DNA from: Ga0077555 sp963761475 | Lineage (GTDB): Bacteria; Pseudomonadota; Alphaproteobacteria; Rhizobiales; Hyphomicrobiaceae | Direction: 5' to 3' | DNA length: 64,000 nucleotides | NCBI GenBank assembly: GCA_963761475.1 | Contig: CAVXGT010000034.1 | Span: 1 to 64,000 of the forward strand | Shown: positions 46,915 through 56,522 of the stretch, piece by piece | How the letters are laid out: each line of letters begins with the position of its first letter | Numbering within the stretch: the first letter of the stretch is position 1 | The notes under the pieces: generated by a model | Databases searched by the model: none | Told to the model about the DNA's origin: nothing | What the model saw: only the letters and a program-made list of their open reading frames with translations | Translations under genes and position numbers: made by a program

Positions 46915-47609
46915 GTTGGCTGAGCCGGTGCATCGTTTAGAGTTGGCCCATGTCTGGGCCCTCGCCCCGAGGGCTATGCGAGCCTGGCCAGCGCGCAGGC
47001 GAGGCGGCGGCCGGGCGAAAGTTATCCCCGTCGGGACAACACGCGGCATAGTGCGGGCGTCCGTCTTGCAGCGTGGGGCCCTGAGACTCGAGCTGGGAGC
47101 CACCGGGAGGCGGGCGCGCATCGGATAGGCGTGGCGGTACTCAGCCACCGCCGAAGGATGTCGCAGCGGTAACGGTGGCGGGTCGTCCGACGCCGATGAA
47201 CCGCGAAGGCCTGGCGTTCAAAACGGATGCGCGACAGGCCCGCGACGTCCGGCCGTCCGAAATGGGGGACCACCCCCGTCATGCGCAGCGGAGCGGCGAA
47301 GGCCGCATCCAATCCATTGCAAAGAGCGAGGCCTTGCCGCTCCGCGCCCCACGTTATGCTCCAACCCTGCGGTTCGCTTGCCGCGGGGGGCATGGGACTT
47401 GGCAAAGCCACAAGGGCTCTCATCGGAGACTTGGCGGCCGGCCGACGGCCTGACTTCGGCGGGACATCGGGATGGCGCATCGGCTCGCGCACCAGCCGGC
47501 ATCACCTAAGAGAGGAGGACGCCGATGCTTGGGGACCCATGTTTTCCAGACGAAAAATGCTTTAAGAGGGGGCAGCCCCCCTCCCCTCGCCAACCGCCGA
47601 GAGACCGAC
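46915..47609. other. 695-bp non-coding gap upstream of nadE
   Basis: No coding ORF is convincing. Small palindromes occur (GGCCCA-TGTC-TGGGCC near 46950, and a G5/C6 inverted repeat near 47566-47583). They look like degenerate intergenic repeats. No riboswitch is recognised. Confidence 0.5.
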
Positions 47610-49382
47610 ATGACCGATAGCCTGCGGATCGTGCTTGCCCAGTTGAACCCGGTGGTGGGCGATATCGCCGGCAATGCGGGGCGGCTGGAGACGGCGAGAG
47701 CAGAAGCCGCCGCCAAGGGCGCCGATCTCGTCGTGTTTCCGGAGCTCTTCATCTGCGGCTATCCACCGGAGGATCTGGTGCGCAAGCCGGCCTTCGCGGC
47801 GGCCTGCCGGGCGGCGATCGAGGATTTGGCGCCGCGACTGGGCGCGGGGCCTGCAGTACTCGTCGGCACGGTCTGGCCCGATGGCGACAAGGTCTACAAT
47901 GCGGTGGCGCTGATCGACGAGGGCAAGGTGGCCGCCGTGCGTTACAAGGTGGATCTACCGAACTACGGTCCGTTCGATGAAAAGCGCGTGTTCGACGTGG
48001 GCCCCCTTCCCGGCCCGATCCCGTTTCGCGGCGTACGCCTCGGAGTTCCCATCTGCGAGGACATCTGGAAGGACGAAGTGGTCGAATGCCTGTCGGAATG
48101 CGGCGCCGAGTTGTTGCTGGTGCCCAACGGCTCGCCGTTCGACTGGCGCAAGATGGACGTGCGCTTCAATGTGGCAGCGGCCCGCATCGCAGAGAGCGGA
48201 CTGCCACTCGCCTACGTCAACCAGGTCGGCGGACAGGATGAGCTAATCTTCGACGGCGCATCGTTCGTGCTCAACGACGATTGCAGCCTGGCGGTGCAAC
48301 TGCCGGCATGGGAAGAGGCGATCGTCGTCACCGAATGGGAGCGCTACCGGCCTGAAGCTGGCGCAGATGACGGCCGCGAGTCGGCGTGGCGCTGCCGCAT
48401 CGGCATGCGCGCGGTGGTCGAGGAGGACGATGCGGCGGCTTATCACGCGACGGTGCTGTGTCTCAGGGACTATGTCGACAAGAACGGCTTTCCCGGCGTC
48501 GTGCTTGGCCTCTCGGGCGGCGTCGATTCGGCATTGTGCGCGGCGATCGCGGCCGATGCGCTCGGGCCGGAGCGGGTGCACGCGGTGATGCTGCCCTACC
48601 GCTTCACGTCGAGCGAGAGCCTCGCGGATGCGGCGGCCTGCGCCAAGGCGCTGGGGCTGCGCTACGATACGGTCGCAATCGCGCCGGCGGTCGACGGCAT
48701 CTACGAGATGATGCGGCCACTGTTCGCGGGCAGGCCAGCCGACACGACCGAGGAGAACGTGCAGAGCCGCATCCGTGGGACGACGCTGATGGCGATCTCC
48801 AACAAGTTCGGCTCGATGCTGGTCACGACCGGCAACAAGAGCGAGATGTCGGTCGGCTACGCCACCATCTACGGCGACATGAACGGCGGCTTCAACCCGA
48901 TCAAGGACCTCTACAAAATGGAGGTGTACCGGCTTTGCCGTTGGCGCAACATGCACACGCCGCGCGGAGGAAAGGGGCCTGACGGCATTGTGATCCCGGA
49001 GAACATTCTGACCAAGGCGCCTTCGGCGGAGTTGCGCGAGAACCAGACGGACCAGGATTCGCTGCCACCCTACGAGGTGCTCGACGACATCTTGTTCTGC
49101 CTGGTCGAGAACGAGATGCCGCTGGCCGAGATCGTGGCGCGAGGGCATCGGGCCGAGACGGTGAAGCGCATCGAGCGGCTACTCTACATCGCCGAGTACA
49201 AGCGGCGGCAGGCCGCGCCCGGCGTGAAGATTTCCGCACGCAGCTTCGGCCGCGACCGGCGCTACCCGATCACCAACCGCTTCCGCGAGGACCCGAGCCA
49301 GCCGATCGGCGCCGGCCGCGCTGGCAGTAGCACGGCGCCGGCGCAGGTGATGCCGCGGGCGGATGGTGGAGATCACTCCTGA
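47610..49382 (+). CDS. nadE: Glutamine-dependent NAD+ synthetase
   Basis: A 590-residue last enzyme of NAD synthesis (NaAD + Gln + ATP to NAD). The N-terminal nitrilase-type glutaminase domain has the triad Glu (VFPELFICGYPPED), Lys (VRYKVDLPNYG) and Cys (LGVPICEDIW). The C-terminal synthetase domain has the P-loop VLGLSGGVDSALCA and the NaAD region LVTTGNKSEMSVGYATIYGD. The start is ATG 47610, with weak GAGAG upstream. A 20-30 residue low-complexity tail follows the conserved end. Stand-alone; essential in most bacteria. Confidence 0.97.
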   Translation: MTDSLRIVLAQLNPVVGDIAGNAGRLETARAEAAAKGADLVVFPELFICGYPPEDLVRKPAFAAACRAAIEDLAPRLGAGPAVLVGTVWPDGDKVYNAVALIDEGKVAAVRYKVDLPNYGPFDEKRVFDVGPLPGPIPFRGVRLGVPICEDIWKDEVVECLSECGAELLLVPNGSPFDWRKMDVRFNVAAARIAESGLPLAYVNQVGGQDELIFDGASFVLNDDCSLAVQLPAWEEAIVVTEWERYRPEAGADDGRESAWRCRIGMRAVVEEDDAAAYHATVLCLRDYVDKNGFPGVVLGLSGGVDSALCAAIAADALGPERVHAVMLPYRFTSSESLADAAACAKALGLRYDTVAIAPAVDGIYEMMRPLFAGRPADTTEENVQSRIRGTTLMAISNKFGSMLVTTGNKSEMSVGYATIYGDMNGGFNPIKDLYKMEVYRLCRWRNMHTPRGGKGPDGIVIPENILTKAPSAELRENQTDQDSLPPYEVLDDILFCLVENEMPLAEIVARGHRAETVKRIERLLYIAEYKRRQAAPGVKISARSFGRDRRYPITNRFREDPSQPIGAGRAGSSTAPAQVMPRADGGDHS

Positions 49383-49446
49383 GATGGCACCGTGCCCGTA
49401 GACCAGTTAGGCAGTTGGAAAGTGTTGGCGTGGCAAGGTTGGGAAC

Positions 49447-49914
49447 GTGCGCCTGGGACCACACGCCATGCCGTTCTTCGACAACTCGAAGGCTCCGCCC
49501 TGCTGGACCATAGCACCGGATGGGCCGGACAACGACGCCATGCTGGTGATCGGCGAGCGTGCCGTGGCACTTGCCGACATTGCCGATTGGCACACGACGG
49601 CTGTGGCGGAGAGCAACAGCGAAGGCCACCTGCTGGCAGTCGGCGGCTTCATGCTCGTCAGCGCCATGTTGGCTCTGGCAGTCTCGATGTCCTTGATCGG
49701 CATTCATTTCCTGGCCGGGGCGTTGCTGTTCGGCGGGATCGGGTTCACGGTGCTGCTCGACCTCAAGGCGTCGAGCAAGGTCGTCCTGCATCGCGTGACA
49801 GTGCTGCTGCGCGACGGCCGATCGGAAACCTTTGCGACGGCGAGCCAATTCGAAGTGGAGGCGCTGACGGCCGCACTCGCGGACGCCCTGGGACTCGGCG
49901 CAAGGGCTGCCTGA
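49447..49914 (+). CDS. Small membrane protein resembling DUF6232
   Basis: 155 residues (GTG 49447; ATG 49468 is as plausible). A polar N-terminus (AMLVIGERAVALADIADW) leads to two adjacent membrane segments (about 63-85 and 86-105), then KVVLHRVTVLLRDGRSETF and an amphipathic C-terminal helix. This order matches the DUF6232 group, in which a beta-rich PH-like part is split by two helices. The function is unknown. It is flanked by nadE and gltX on the same strand. Confidence 0.65.
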   Translation: MRLGPHAMPFFDNSKAPPCWTIAPDGPDNDAMLVIGERAVALADIADWHTTAVAESNSEGHLLAVGGFMLVSAMLALAVSMSLIGIHFLAGALLFGGIGFTVLLDLKASSKVVLHRVTVLLRDGRSETFATASQFEVEALTAALADALGLGARAA

Positions 49915-50041
49915 ACGGCCCCTGTGCCGACAGATCGACCGGCATGACGAAACGGGTTTGCGGGCACATGGGATGGCAATGGTTGCCACACCGGTTTGCG
50001 CGTGTAGTTTGGCGCCCGATGAAGCCGCCCAGAGGCCAGCC

Positions 50042-51412
50042 ATGACCGTTACCGTTCGCTTTGCCCCGAGCCCAACCGGCCGGCTGCACATCGGCAACAT
50101 CCGAACGGCCCTGTTGAACTGGCTGTTTGCGGCGCGGCAGGGGGGAAAATTCCTGCTGAGGCTCGATGATACCGACCTCGAGCGCTCGACCGACGCCTTT
50201 GCCGATGCCATCCGCGAGGACCTCACGTGGCTCGGCCTGACGTGGGCGGAGGAGCTTCGCCAGTCGGCACGGATGGCGCGCTATGACGCCGTCGCCGAGG
50301 TGCTGAAGGCAGCCGGGCGGCTCTATGCTTGCTATGAAAGCGAAGAGGAACTCGACCGCCGCCGCGCCCGGCAACGCGCCCGCGGCCTGCCGCCGATCTA
50401 CGACCGGACGGGGCTACGGCTGACACAAGCGGAGCGGCTGACGCTCGAAGCAGAGGGACGGCGGCCGCACTGGCGATTCCGGCTGGCCAACAGCGGCTCG
50501 GAAAGCGGTGACAAGCCGATTCCGACTCTGATCGACTGGGTGGACCTGATCCGCCAGGATCAGTCGGTCGACATCGGCTCGCTCTCCGATCCCGTGCTGA
50601 TTCGCCAGGACGGCACACCGCTCTACACCTTCACCAGCGTCGTGGACGACATCGACTTCGGCATCACCCATGTGATCCGGGGCGAGGACCATGTCACCAA
50701 TACAGGCGTCCAGATCGACCTGTTCCAGGCGCTCGGCGCAGTGCCGCCGCGCTTTGCCCACCACAGCCTGCTGATCGCGGCGGACGGGCAGGCGCTCTCC
50801 AAGCGGCTCGGTGCGTTGTCGATCGCGAGCCTCAGGGAGGAGGGCATCGAACCGATGGCGGTGGCTTGCCACGCTGCCCTGCTCGGCACGCCCGAAGCGA
50901 TCGCCGTCTACCCGGATCTCGCAACGCTGGCGCAACACTGCGATCTCGAGCGGGTGTCGCGATCGCCCGGGCGTTTCGATGTGGCGGAGTTGCGGGCGCT
51001 GAACGGTCGGTTGCTGACGGGGACGGCCTACAGCACCGTGCAAGAGCGACTGGAAAGGCTCGGTATCGGTGGCGGAGAGGCCTTCTGGGACGCAATCAAA
51101 GGCAACATCACGACGCTGGCCGAAGCTGGCCAGTGGTGGGAGATCGTGGTCGGGCCAATTGTCCCCGTGATCGAAAGCGGTGATATGCTGGCGGAAGCTT
51201 TGAAGGTGCTGCCGCGCGAGCCATGGGACCAGACGACATTCGGAACCTGGACGGCGGCGGCAAGCAAAGCGACGGGTGCGAAGGGGCGCAAGCTCTTCCA
51301 CCCGCTGCGGCTCGCGCTGACGGGGCGGGAGGCCGGACCGGAGCTCAAGGTGCTGCTGCCGTTGATTGGGCGCGGCAAGGTCGCCGCACGGCTCGCGGGG
51401 CACGCTGCCTGA
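50042..51412 (+). CDS. gltX: Glutamate--tRNA ligase
   Basis: A 456-residue class I aminoacyl-tRNA synthetase. The HIGH-type motif is FAPSPTGRLHIGNIRTAL, then DDTDLERS, GEDHVTNTGVQIDLFQALG and a KMSKS-type loop GQALSKRLG. The C-terminal helical anticodon-binding domain is full length and ends in PELKVLLPLIGRGKVAARL. At this size it is a full GluRS, not the 300-residue GluQRS. Many rhizobia carry two GluRS; this looks like the shorter paralogue. ATG 50042 has GAGG upstream. Confidence 0.92.
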   Translation: MTVTVRFAPSPTGRLHIGNIRTALLNWLFAARQGGKFLLRLDDTDLERSTDAFADAIREDLTWLGLTWAEELRQSARMARYDAVAEVLKAAGRLYACYESEEELDRRRARQRARGLPPIYDRTGLRLTQAERLTLEAEGRRPHWRFRLANSGSESGDKPIPTLIDWVDLIRQDQSVDIGSLSDPVLIRQDGTPLYTFTSVVDDIDFGITHVIRGEDHVTNTGVQIDLFQALGAVPPRFAHHSLLIAADGQALSKRLGALSIASLREEGIEPMAVACHAALLGTPEAIAVYPDLATLAQHCDLERVSRSPGRFDVAELRALNGRLLTGTAYSTVQERLERLGIGGGEAFWDAIKGNITTLAEAGQWWEIVVGPIVPVIESGDMLAEALKVLPREPWDQTTFGTWTAAASKATGAKGRKLFHPLRLALTGREAGPELKVLLPLIGRGKVAARLAGHAA

Positions 51413-51438
51413 GGGCGGGCGCACGGTTGCCAGGCTGG

Positions 51439-52002
51439 CTAACGCGCGCGTTCCGCCGTCCGGCCGGCGGGCACGGCAGCAATCTGGCGGTCCTTGCGCA
51501 TGAACACGACGGGGACGCCGTTCTCGGTGCCGACAGAGAACACGCCCAGGGAGGAGCGCGTATAGCCCAGCGCCTCGAAAAACGGCAATGCCGGCGGCAG
51601 GACCCGGGCTGAGAAGGCCTGGAAGCCAGCGGCGGCGGCCTCGGCTTCGACGGCAGTTACGATGTGCCGTCCGACGCCCATGCGCAGATAGAGCGGCGAC
51701 ACGAAGACCGCCGTAATCCGGGCGCTGAGGCCCGCATCGTCGGCGGGTATCCAACCGGCGGTCGCCACGAGTTGACGCTCGAACCAGGCCGTGTGCAGGG
51801 ACTGGGATTGCAGCGCGCTGGTATAATCGGGGGAATAAATCTGGGTGAGGAAGGCCTCGATCTGCTCGATGTCGAGGGCTGGGCCACTGACACGGCGCAG
51901 CGATGTGGCGTGCAGGTCGCGGACGTCGGACCAGCAGTCAGGGTCCGCTTTGCGCAGGCGCAAAGGCAGACGCGTCGCTTTTTCGAACTCCCCGCCGGCC
52001 AT
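51439..52002 (-). CDS. GNAT family N-acetyltransferase
   Basis: 187 residues with the acetyl-CoA loop FVSPLYLRMGVGRHIVTAVE (R-x-x-G-x-G/A type) in the middle and FFEALGYTR near the C-terminus. The first part (PLRLRKADPDCWSDVRDLHA) is the usual N-terminal strand-helix. The substrate is unknown. It is convergent with gltX (26 bp apart), with no obvious terminator between them. Confidence 0.85.
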   Translation of the reverse strand: MAGGEFEKATRLPLRLRKADPDCWSDVRDLHATSLRRVSGPALDIEQIEAFLTQIYSPDYTSALQSQSLHTAWFERQLVATAGWIPADDAGLSARITAVFVSPLYLRMGVGRHIVTAVEAEAAAAGFQAFSARVLPPALPFFEALGYTRSSLGVFSVGTENGVPVVFMRKDRQIAAVPAGRTAERAR

Positions 52003-52142
52003 AGGTTGCGCTCACGCAGAACTTACTGATGCTTGAAGTGTAACCTAAATTTCCGGCATTGTCCAAGTTGCAGATCGGCCGCGAGTCAGCCATCCATCAG
52101 CCCACGTCGTTGCGAAGTCTGCGTGCGCCACGCCGTCGCCGA

Positions 52143-53207
52143 TCAGGGGGCCGGCCGTTGCGCCTGACGGGTGGGAGATTGTGGACCGGTATCGGTCCGT
52201 CGCTCGCCCTTGTCGGCCGGGGACGGGGTATATTCCGTCACTTTGCAGGAGCAGCCCTGAACGTACTCTTTGCGGTAGCGGAACGCCGACCGCAAGCTCT
52301 TGTAGGGCTGGCGAGAGGTGACGGAGGCGGCCTGATCGAGGGTGCCGCCGGGGTTCTGGTAGTAATAGAGGTCGACGGGGGCTGCGCACTTCGATTGGCA
52401 GGCCTCGAGATCGCGGTTGAAATGGCTTTCGAGCGTGGAGAAGCTGATCGGGAAGAAGTAGCCGTCGCACAAGCGCACGCAAACTGTGCGGTAGGTGGCG
52501 AACGGCAGGCTGCGGAAGTCGTTGCCGCGCCCGGTTGGACCGGTGTCCTCGTCCTGCCAGAGCGAGGAAAACGGATTGTTGCTGTTGGAGCGGCGGGCTG
52601 CCTCGCGGGCATACTGCTGGCCGCAATTGTTGCGCGCGAGTTCGCGGATCAGGTCGTCCTGGAGGGAGCGCTCGCGGGCGCCACTGCCCAAGATCTGGCG
52701 ACGCTGCGCATCCAGCTCGGCGGCCGCGCGGCGGCTGCTTTCGACGTTGTTGGCGAGCTCGATGCACTGGCGGCTACGGCGAAGTGTCCGCGAGAACAGG
52801 AACTGGTCGTAGCAGTCGGCGCGGTCGAGAGCGCGCTCGCTCGAACGGAGAGTCCGTTCGGCCTGCCGGAGTTGCCCCTCGATCTGGGGGAGGTCGTCTC
52901 GTGGCGAGCTGCCACGGCGCTGCTCGTCGACGAGGCGCTGCTCGAGCTGCAGGCAGACGTTGCTGCGGGCGCCGGGGGAGACTGTGTTCGGGGCACGCTC
53001 GGTGCGCCAGTCGGGCGGCTCCTCGCGACGGACGGGCGGCGGACGCCGGCTCGGCGCGGGCTCGCTCGCCCACGGCCACCAGCTCGACTGGGCAAACGCC
53101 GGCTCGTTCGCCATGGCTCCGAAAACGACAACAAGCGCCGCGGCTATGACGCCCGGCCACCGGAAGCCTGCAAGTGCACGTGCCAAACTGGACCTCGTTT
53201 CTCCCAA
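52143..53207 (-). CDS. Exported DUF2865 protein
   Basis: 354 residues. A signal peptide (about 17-40: GVIAAALVVVFGAMANEPAFAQ-type, cleaved at AFAQ) is followed by a Pro/Arg-rich linker and a long coiled coil (about 85-200) with scattered Cys. The DUF2865 core has TVCVRLCDGYFFPISFST and CQSKCAAPVDLYYY. Ends Pro/Gln/Arg-rich. The start is TTG 53207; no better one is seen. DUF2865 proteins are restricted mostly to Hyphomicrobiales. Probably periplasmic or outer-membrane associated; the function is unknown. Confidence 0.83.
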   Translation of the reverse strand: MGETRSSLARALAGFRWPGVIAAALVVVFGAMANEPAFAQSSWWPWASEPAPSRRPPPVRREEPPDWRTERAPNTVSPGARSNVCLQLEQRLVDEQRRGSSPRDDLPQIEGQLRQAERTLRSSERALDRADCYDQFLFSRTLRRSRQCIELANNVESSRRAAAELDAQRRQILGSGARERSLQDDLIRELARNNCGQQYAREAARRSNSNNPFSSLWQDEDTGPTGRGNDFRSLPFATYRTVCVRLCDGYFFPISFSTLESHFNRDLEACQSKCAAPVDLYYYQNPGGTLDQAASVTSRQPYKSLRSAFRYRKEYVQGCSCKVTEYTPSPADKGERRTDTGPQSPTRQAQRPAP

Positions 53208-53365
53208 ATCACCACGCGGGTTTCGGGGATCGAGCTAGAACTCTACTCTTTGGCGGCATCATGGTCATGAGCGGTTTTCGGGTCAACTGAGCGCCAGACG
53301 GCAGATGTGGATAGGTCTTTGGACCACACGTCGATGCTGCGGCGTCGTCACAGGGAAATGAACTG

Positions 53366-54151
53366 ATGTCACTGAACGTCGACAAGGCAGCGCGCCTTCT
53401 GATCGAGGCGCGGCGCTCGGGCACCAAGGTCGCCGTGGAGCAGTTGGATGGCGACGTGGTGCCGGCCGATGCGGACGATGGCTACAAGGTGCAGCATCGG
53501 ACGCTGTCGTTGCTGGGTCTACCGGTTGCCGGCTGGAAGATCGGTGCGACCTCGCCTGCGATCATGGAGAAATTCGGACTGAAGGAGCCGATGTACGGCG
53601 CCATACTGGCCGAGGATGTGCACGCGAGCGGCGCACGCATTGCGGCGTCACGCTATCCGGCGCGGACGATCGAGACCGAATTCGCCTACCGGCTCGGGCG
53701 CGACGTGGCGGTGGGCGGGCAGGCGCCAAGCCGGCGTGAGTTGCTGGATGCGGTCGATGCCATCGTGCCGGTGTTCGAGATCATAAATCCACGACTGGAC
53801 CGCATCCCCTACGACTGCGTGGCGCTGGCGACTGCCGATTGCGGCCTTAACGGCGGACTGGTGACGGGCGAACCTGTGGGCGATTGGCAGGGGCTGGATC
53901 TGGCCCGCCATCAGGTGCGTCTGCATGTCGACGGCGTGCTGAAGGGTGAAGGCACGGGGGCGGAAGCGCTCGGCGACCCGGCCAACGTGCTCGAGTGGGT
54001 GGCCGCCAAGTTATGGGCCTCAGGCGTGGGCCTGAAGGTCGGCCAGCTGGTCTCCACGGGGACGTGCACGGGCGTCGTGCCGATTGGGCCAAACGCCCAC
54101 GCCATCGGCGATTTCGGGCCGTTGGGACGGGTGGAACTGCGCTTCGTGTGA
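53366..54151 (+). CDS. 2-keto-4-pentenoate hydratase / fumarylacetoacetase-family protein
   Basis: 261 residues of the MhpD-type FAH fold: VAGWKIGATSPAIMEKFGL near residue 54, the metal-binding Glu pair in ARTIETEFAYRLGRD (about 100-108), PVFEIINPR, and ending PIGPNAHAIGDFGPLGRVEL. MhpD adds water to 2-hydroxypenta-2,4-dienoate in meta-cleavage of aromatics, but no other pathway gene is adjacent. A related decarboxylase role is possible. Divergent from DUF2865. Confidence 0.86.
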   Translation: MSLNVDKAARLLIEARRSGTKVAVEQLDGDVVPADADDGYKVQHRTLSLLGLPVAGWKIGATSPAIMEKFGLKEPMYGAILAEDVHASGARIAASRYPARTIETEFAYRLGRDVAVGGQAPSRRELLDAVDAIVPVFEIINPRLDRIPYDCVALATADCGLNGGLVTGEPVGDWQGLDLARHQVRLHVDGVLKGEGTGAEALGDPANVLEWVAAKLWASGVGLKVGQLVSTGTCTGVVPIGPNAHAIGDFGPLGRVELRFV

Positions 54152-54449
54152 CGACTACGGGCCGAGCGCGGCAGGCCGCTTGACCGCTTGACGCTCTCGG
54201 GCGCATAAGCGGGGCCATGAAGCGGAACGAGTGGAAACCGGCCGTAAACACGTGTTGCGGCATTATTGAAACGGGCTAGCTCGACGCTGGCGCGCGGTGC
54301 GCTTCTTTGCCTCCAAGGCCGGACAGAGAAACGCGCTGGCAGCCGTTATGAGGCCGGACGCGGGCCAAGGCGTTTGGCGTTAGCTGCGCACTGGGATCGA
54401 TGGCATCCGGGTTCCGAACGGGACCGCAGGCTGCGGACAGAGGTGAGAT

Positions 54450-55877
54450 ATGGCGCTGGTTCTCTACAATACTCTCACTCGCCAGAAAGAGGTGTTCACG
54501 CCGATCGACCCGAAGAACGTGCGCATGTACGTCTGCGGGCCGACGGTTTATGACTATGCCCACATTGGCAACGCGCGGCCGATCATCGTGTTCGACGTGC
54601 TCTTCCGGCTGCTCAGGCACATTTATGGGGCCGAGCATGTCACCTATGCGCGCAACATCACGGACGTGGACGACAAGATCAACGCACGTGCCGCCGAAGA
54701 ATATCCGGGCCGGCCGCTGAACGAGGCCATCGCCGAAGTCACCTCGCGCACCACCGGACAATTCCACAAGGACATCGCGGCGCTCGGTGTGCTGCCGCCT
54801 ACGGTGGAACCGACCTGCACGTCGCATATTCCCGACATGGTGGCGATGATCGAGGTGCTGATCGCCAAGGGGTGCGCCTATGCGGCGGAAGGGCATGTGC
54901 TGCTCGATACGACCGCAGTGCCGAGCTACGGCGAGCTCTCGGGCCGGTCGCTCGAGGAGATGATCGCCGGCGCGCGCGTCGAGGTGGCGCCCTACAAGCG
55001 CAATCCTGCCGACAGCGTGCTGTGGAAGCCGTCGAGCGCGCAGCAACCGGGATGGGAAAGCCCGTGGGGACGCGGTCGGCCCGGGTGGCATATCGAGTGC
55101 TCGGCGATGTCGGCCAAGCATCTGGGCGACGTGTTCGACATCCATGGCGGCGGCATCGATCTAGTCTTTCCACACCACGAGAACGAGGTCGCGCAGTCAC
55201 GTTGCGCGCACGGCACCGACAAGATGGCGCAAGTTTGGATGCACAACGGCTTCCTGCAAGTGGAAGGCGAGAAGATGTCGAAATCGCTCGGCAACTTCAT
55301 CACCATCAACGAGCTGCTGGAGAGCAAGAAATTTGGCAGTCAGCGTTGGCACGGACGCGTATTGCGACTTGCCATGCTCATGACCCACTACCGTCAGCCA
55401 ATCGACTGGACTTCCGATCGCCTCTTCCAAGCGCGGTCAACTCTTCATGACTGGAACAAGCTCTGTCACGAAGCCCCCGGAAATACTGCGCCAGCTCCGG
55501 AAATCATCGACGCGCTGATGGATGACCTGAATTCGCCCTCAGCAGTTGGCATCCTGCATCAACTTGCCCGAGACATCGGCCGAGCAACATCCGGCCCAGC
55601 TTTGGTGAAAGCTGCTAGTATATTGCGCAGCTCGCTCGAACTATTGGGTCTATATGAAACCGCTCCTAGCGTAGAACTGCTGGCACAGGATCTCGACGAG
55701 GGACTAGAAGCGCGCGTCGAAGCCCTCATCGCCGCCCGCCTCGAAGCCCGCAAGGCCAAGAACTGGGCCGAGAGCGACCGCATTCGAGACGAGTTGGCCG
55801 CCATGGGCATCCAACTCAAGGATTCCAAGAACAAGGCAACCGGCGAGATCGAAACGACCTGGGAGGTAAAGCGGTGA
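54450..55877 (+). CDS. cysS: Cysteine--tRNA ligase
   Basis: A 475-residue class I synthetase. The HIGH motif lies in VCGPTVYDYAHIGNARPI, Zn ligands are Cys in MYVCGPT and later Cys/His (WHIECSAMS, HHENEVAQS), and the KMSKS motif is VEGEKMSKSLGNF. The C-terminal anticodon domain ends LKDSKNKATGEIETTWEVKR. AGAGGTGAG lies before ATG 54450. Between about 55400 and 55690 the base composition is more AT-rich than on either side, yet the frame stays intact. The GNAT gene overlaps the stop (GTGA). Confidence 0.97.
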   Translation: MALVLYNTLTRQKEVFTPIDPKNVRMYVCGPTVYDYAHIGNARPIIVFDVLFRLLRHIYGAEHVTYARNITDVDDKINARAAEEYPGRPLNEAIAEVTSRTTGQFHKDIAALGVLPPTVEPTCTSHIPDMVAMIEVLIAKGCAYAAEGHVLLDTTAVPSYGELSGRSLEEMIAGARVEVAPYKRNPADSVLWKPSSAQQPGWESPWGRGRPGWHIECSAMSAKHLGDVFDIHGGGIDLVFPHHENEVAQSRCAHGTDKMAQVWMHNGFLQVEGEKMSKSLGNFITINELLESKKFGSQRWHGRVLRLAMLMTHYRQPIDWTSDRLFQARSTLHDWNKLCHEAPGNTAPAPEIIDALMDDLNSPSAVGILHQLARDIGRATSGPALVKAASILRSSLELLGLYETAPSVELLAQDLDEGLEARVEALIAARLEARKAKNWAESDRIRDELAAMGIQLKDSKNKATGEIETTWEVKR

Positions 55878-56383
55878 CTTCCAGCTATCCGCTGCGGCCG
55901 TTCCTGCCAGCCGATACCGCGCGGCTGCAGGATCTCTTCGCCCAGTCGATCGAGGAGTTGACAGCCGAGGACTACGACGAGGACCAGCGGCTCGCTTGGA
56001 TCGCGGGCGCGGCGGATGCGGCGGCCTTCGCCCGCCGCCTCGGCGCCAATCTGACGCTGGTCGTCGAGCGCGACGGGGAGTTGCTGGGGTTCGCCAGCCT
56101 CAAGGACAACGTCGAGATCGATATGCTCTTCGTGCACCCCTATGCGGCCGGCGAAGGCGTCGGCTCGGCCTTGCTCGATGCGCTGGAACGGCTGGCTAGC
56201 GCACGAGGTGCTACCAAGGTCACGGCTAACGTCAGCGACACCGCCTATGACATGTTCGAACGGCGGGGCTATCAGCCCGAGCGGCGCAATAACATTCCGC
56301 GCGGCGACGTGTGGCTCGCCAACACGACGATGAGTAAGACACTCGCCGACCCCGCCAAAGCTAGCGCGGAGGAGAAGCCGTGA
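55874..56383 (+). CDS. GNAT family N-acetyltransferase coupled to cysS
   Basis: 169 residues from GTG 55874, overlapping the cysS stop. LRPFLPADTARLQDLFAQSI opens the fold; IDMLFVHPYAAGEGVGSALL is the acetyl-CoA loop (with Gly-x-Gly-x-Gly/Ala) and DMFERRGYQPERRN the C-terminal strand. The coupling to cysS is seen, but its meaning is not known. A 37-residue membrane peptide and cimA follow on the same strand, so all four may share a transcript. Confidence 0.88.
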   Translation: MTSSYPLRPFLPADTARLQDLFAQSIEELTAEDYDEDQRLAWIAGAADAAAFARRLGANLTLVVERDGELLGFASLKDNVEIDMLFVHPYAAGEGVGSALLDALERLASARGATKVTANVSDTAYDMFERRGYQPERRNNIPRGDVWLANTTMSKTLADPAKASAEEKP

Positions 56384-56405
56384 CGGGTGAGAAAGGAGCC
56401 CCTAC

Positions 56406-56519
56406 ATGAAGCCCCCCGAGACACCCTTTCCGCGCCATTGGCTGCGCTACATCATCATCAAGCTCCTGGTGCTGGCCGTCGCCACGGCCCTCTTCTTCAA
56501 GATGCAAGGCTATTGGTGA
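56406..56519 (+). CDS. 37-residue single-pass membrane peptide upstream of cimA
   Basis: ATG 56406 is preceded by a perfect AAGGAG seven bases away. The product is MKPPETPFPRHWLRY, then the hydrophobic helix IIIKLLVLAVATALFF and a short end KMQGYW. The stop (56517-56519) lies only 3 bp before the cimA ATG. The strong ribosome site, the clean transmembrane helix and the tight packing argue for a real gene. I do not recognise a family; it may be a small regulator or a membrane tether for the operon. Confidence 0.7.
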   Translation: MKPPETPFPRHWLRYIIIKLLVLAVATALFFKMQGYW

Positions 56520-56522
56520 GAC

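Noticed and set aside
47022..47492. 156-residue minus-strand ORF upstream of nadE
   Set aside because: Arg/Pro/Ser-rich, without motif; typical of GC-rich non-coding DNA.
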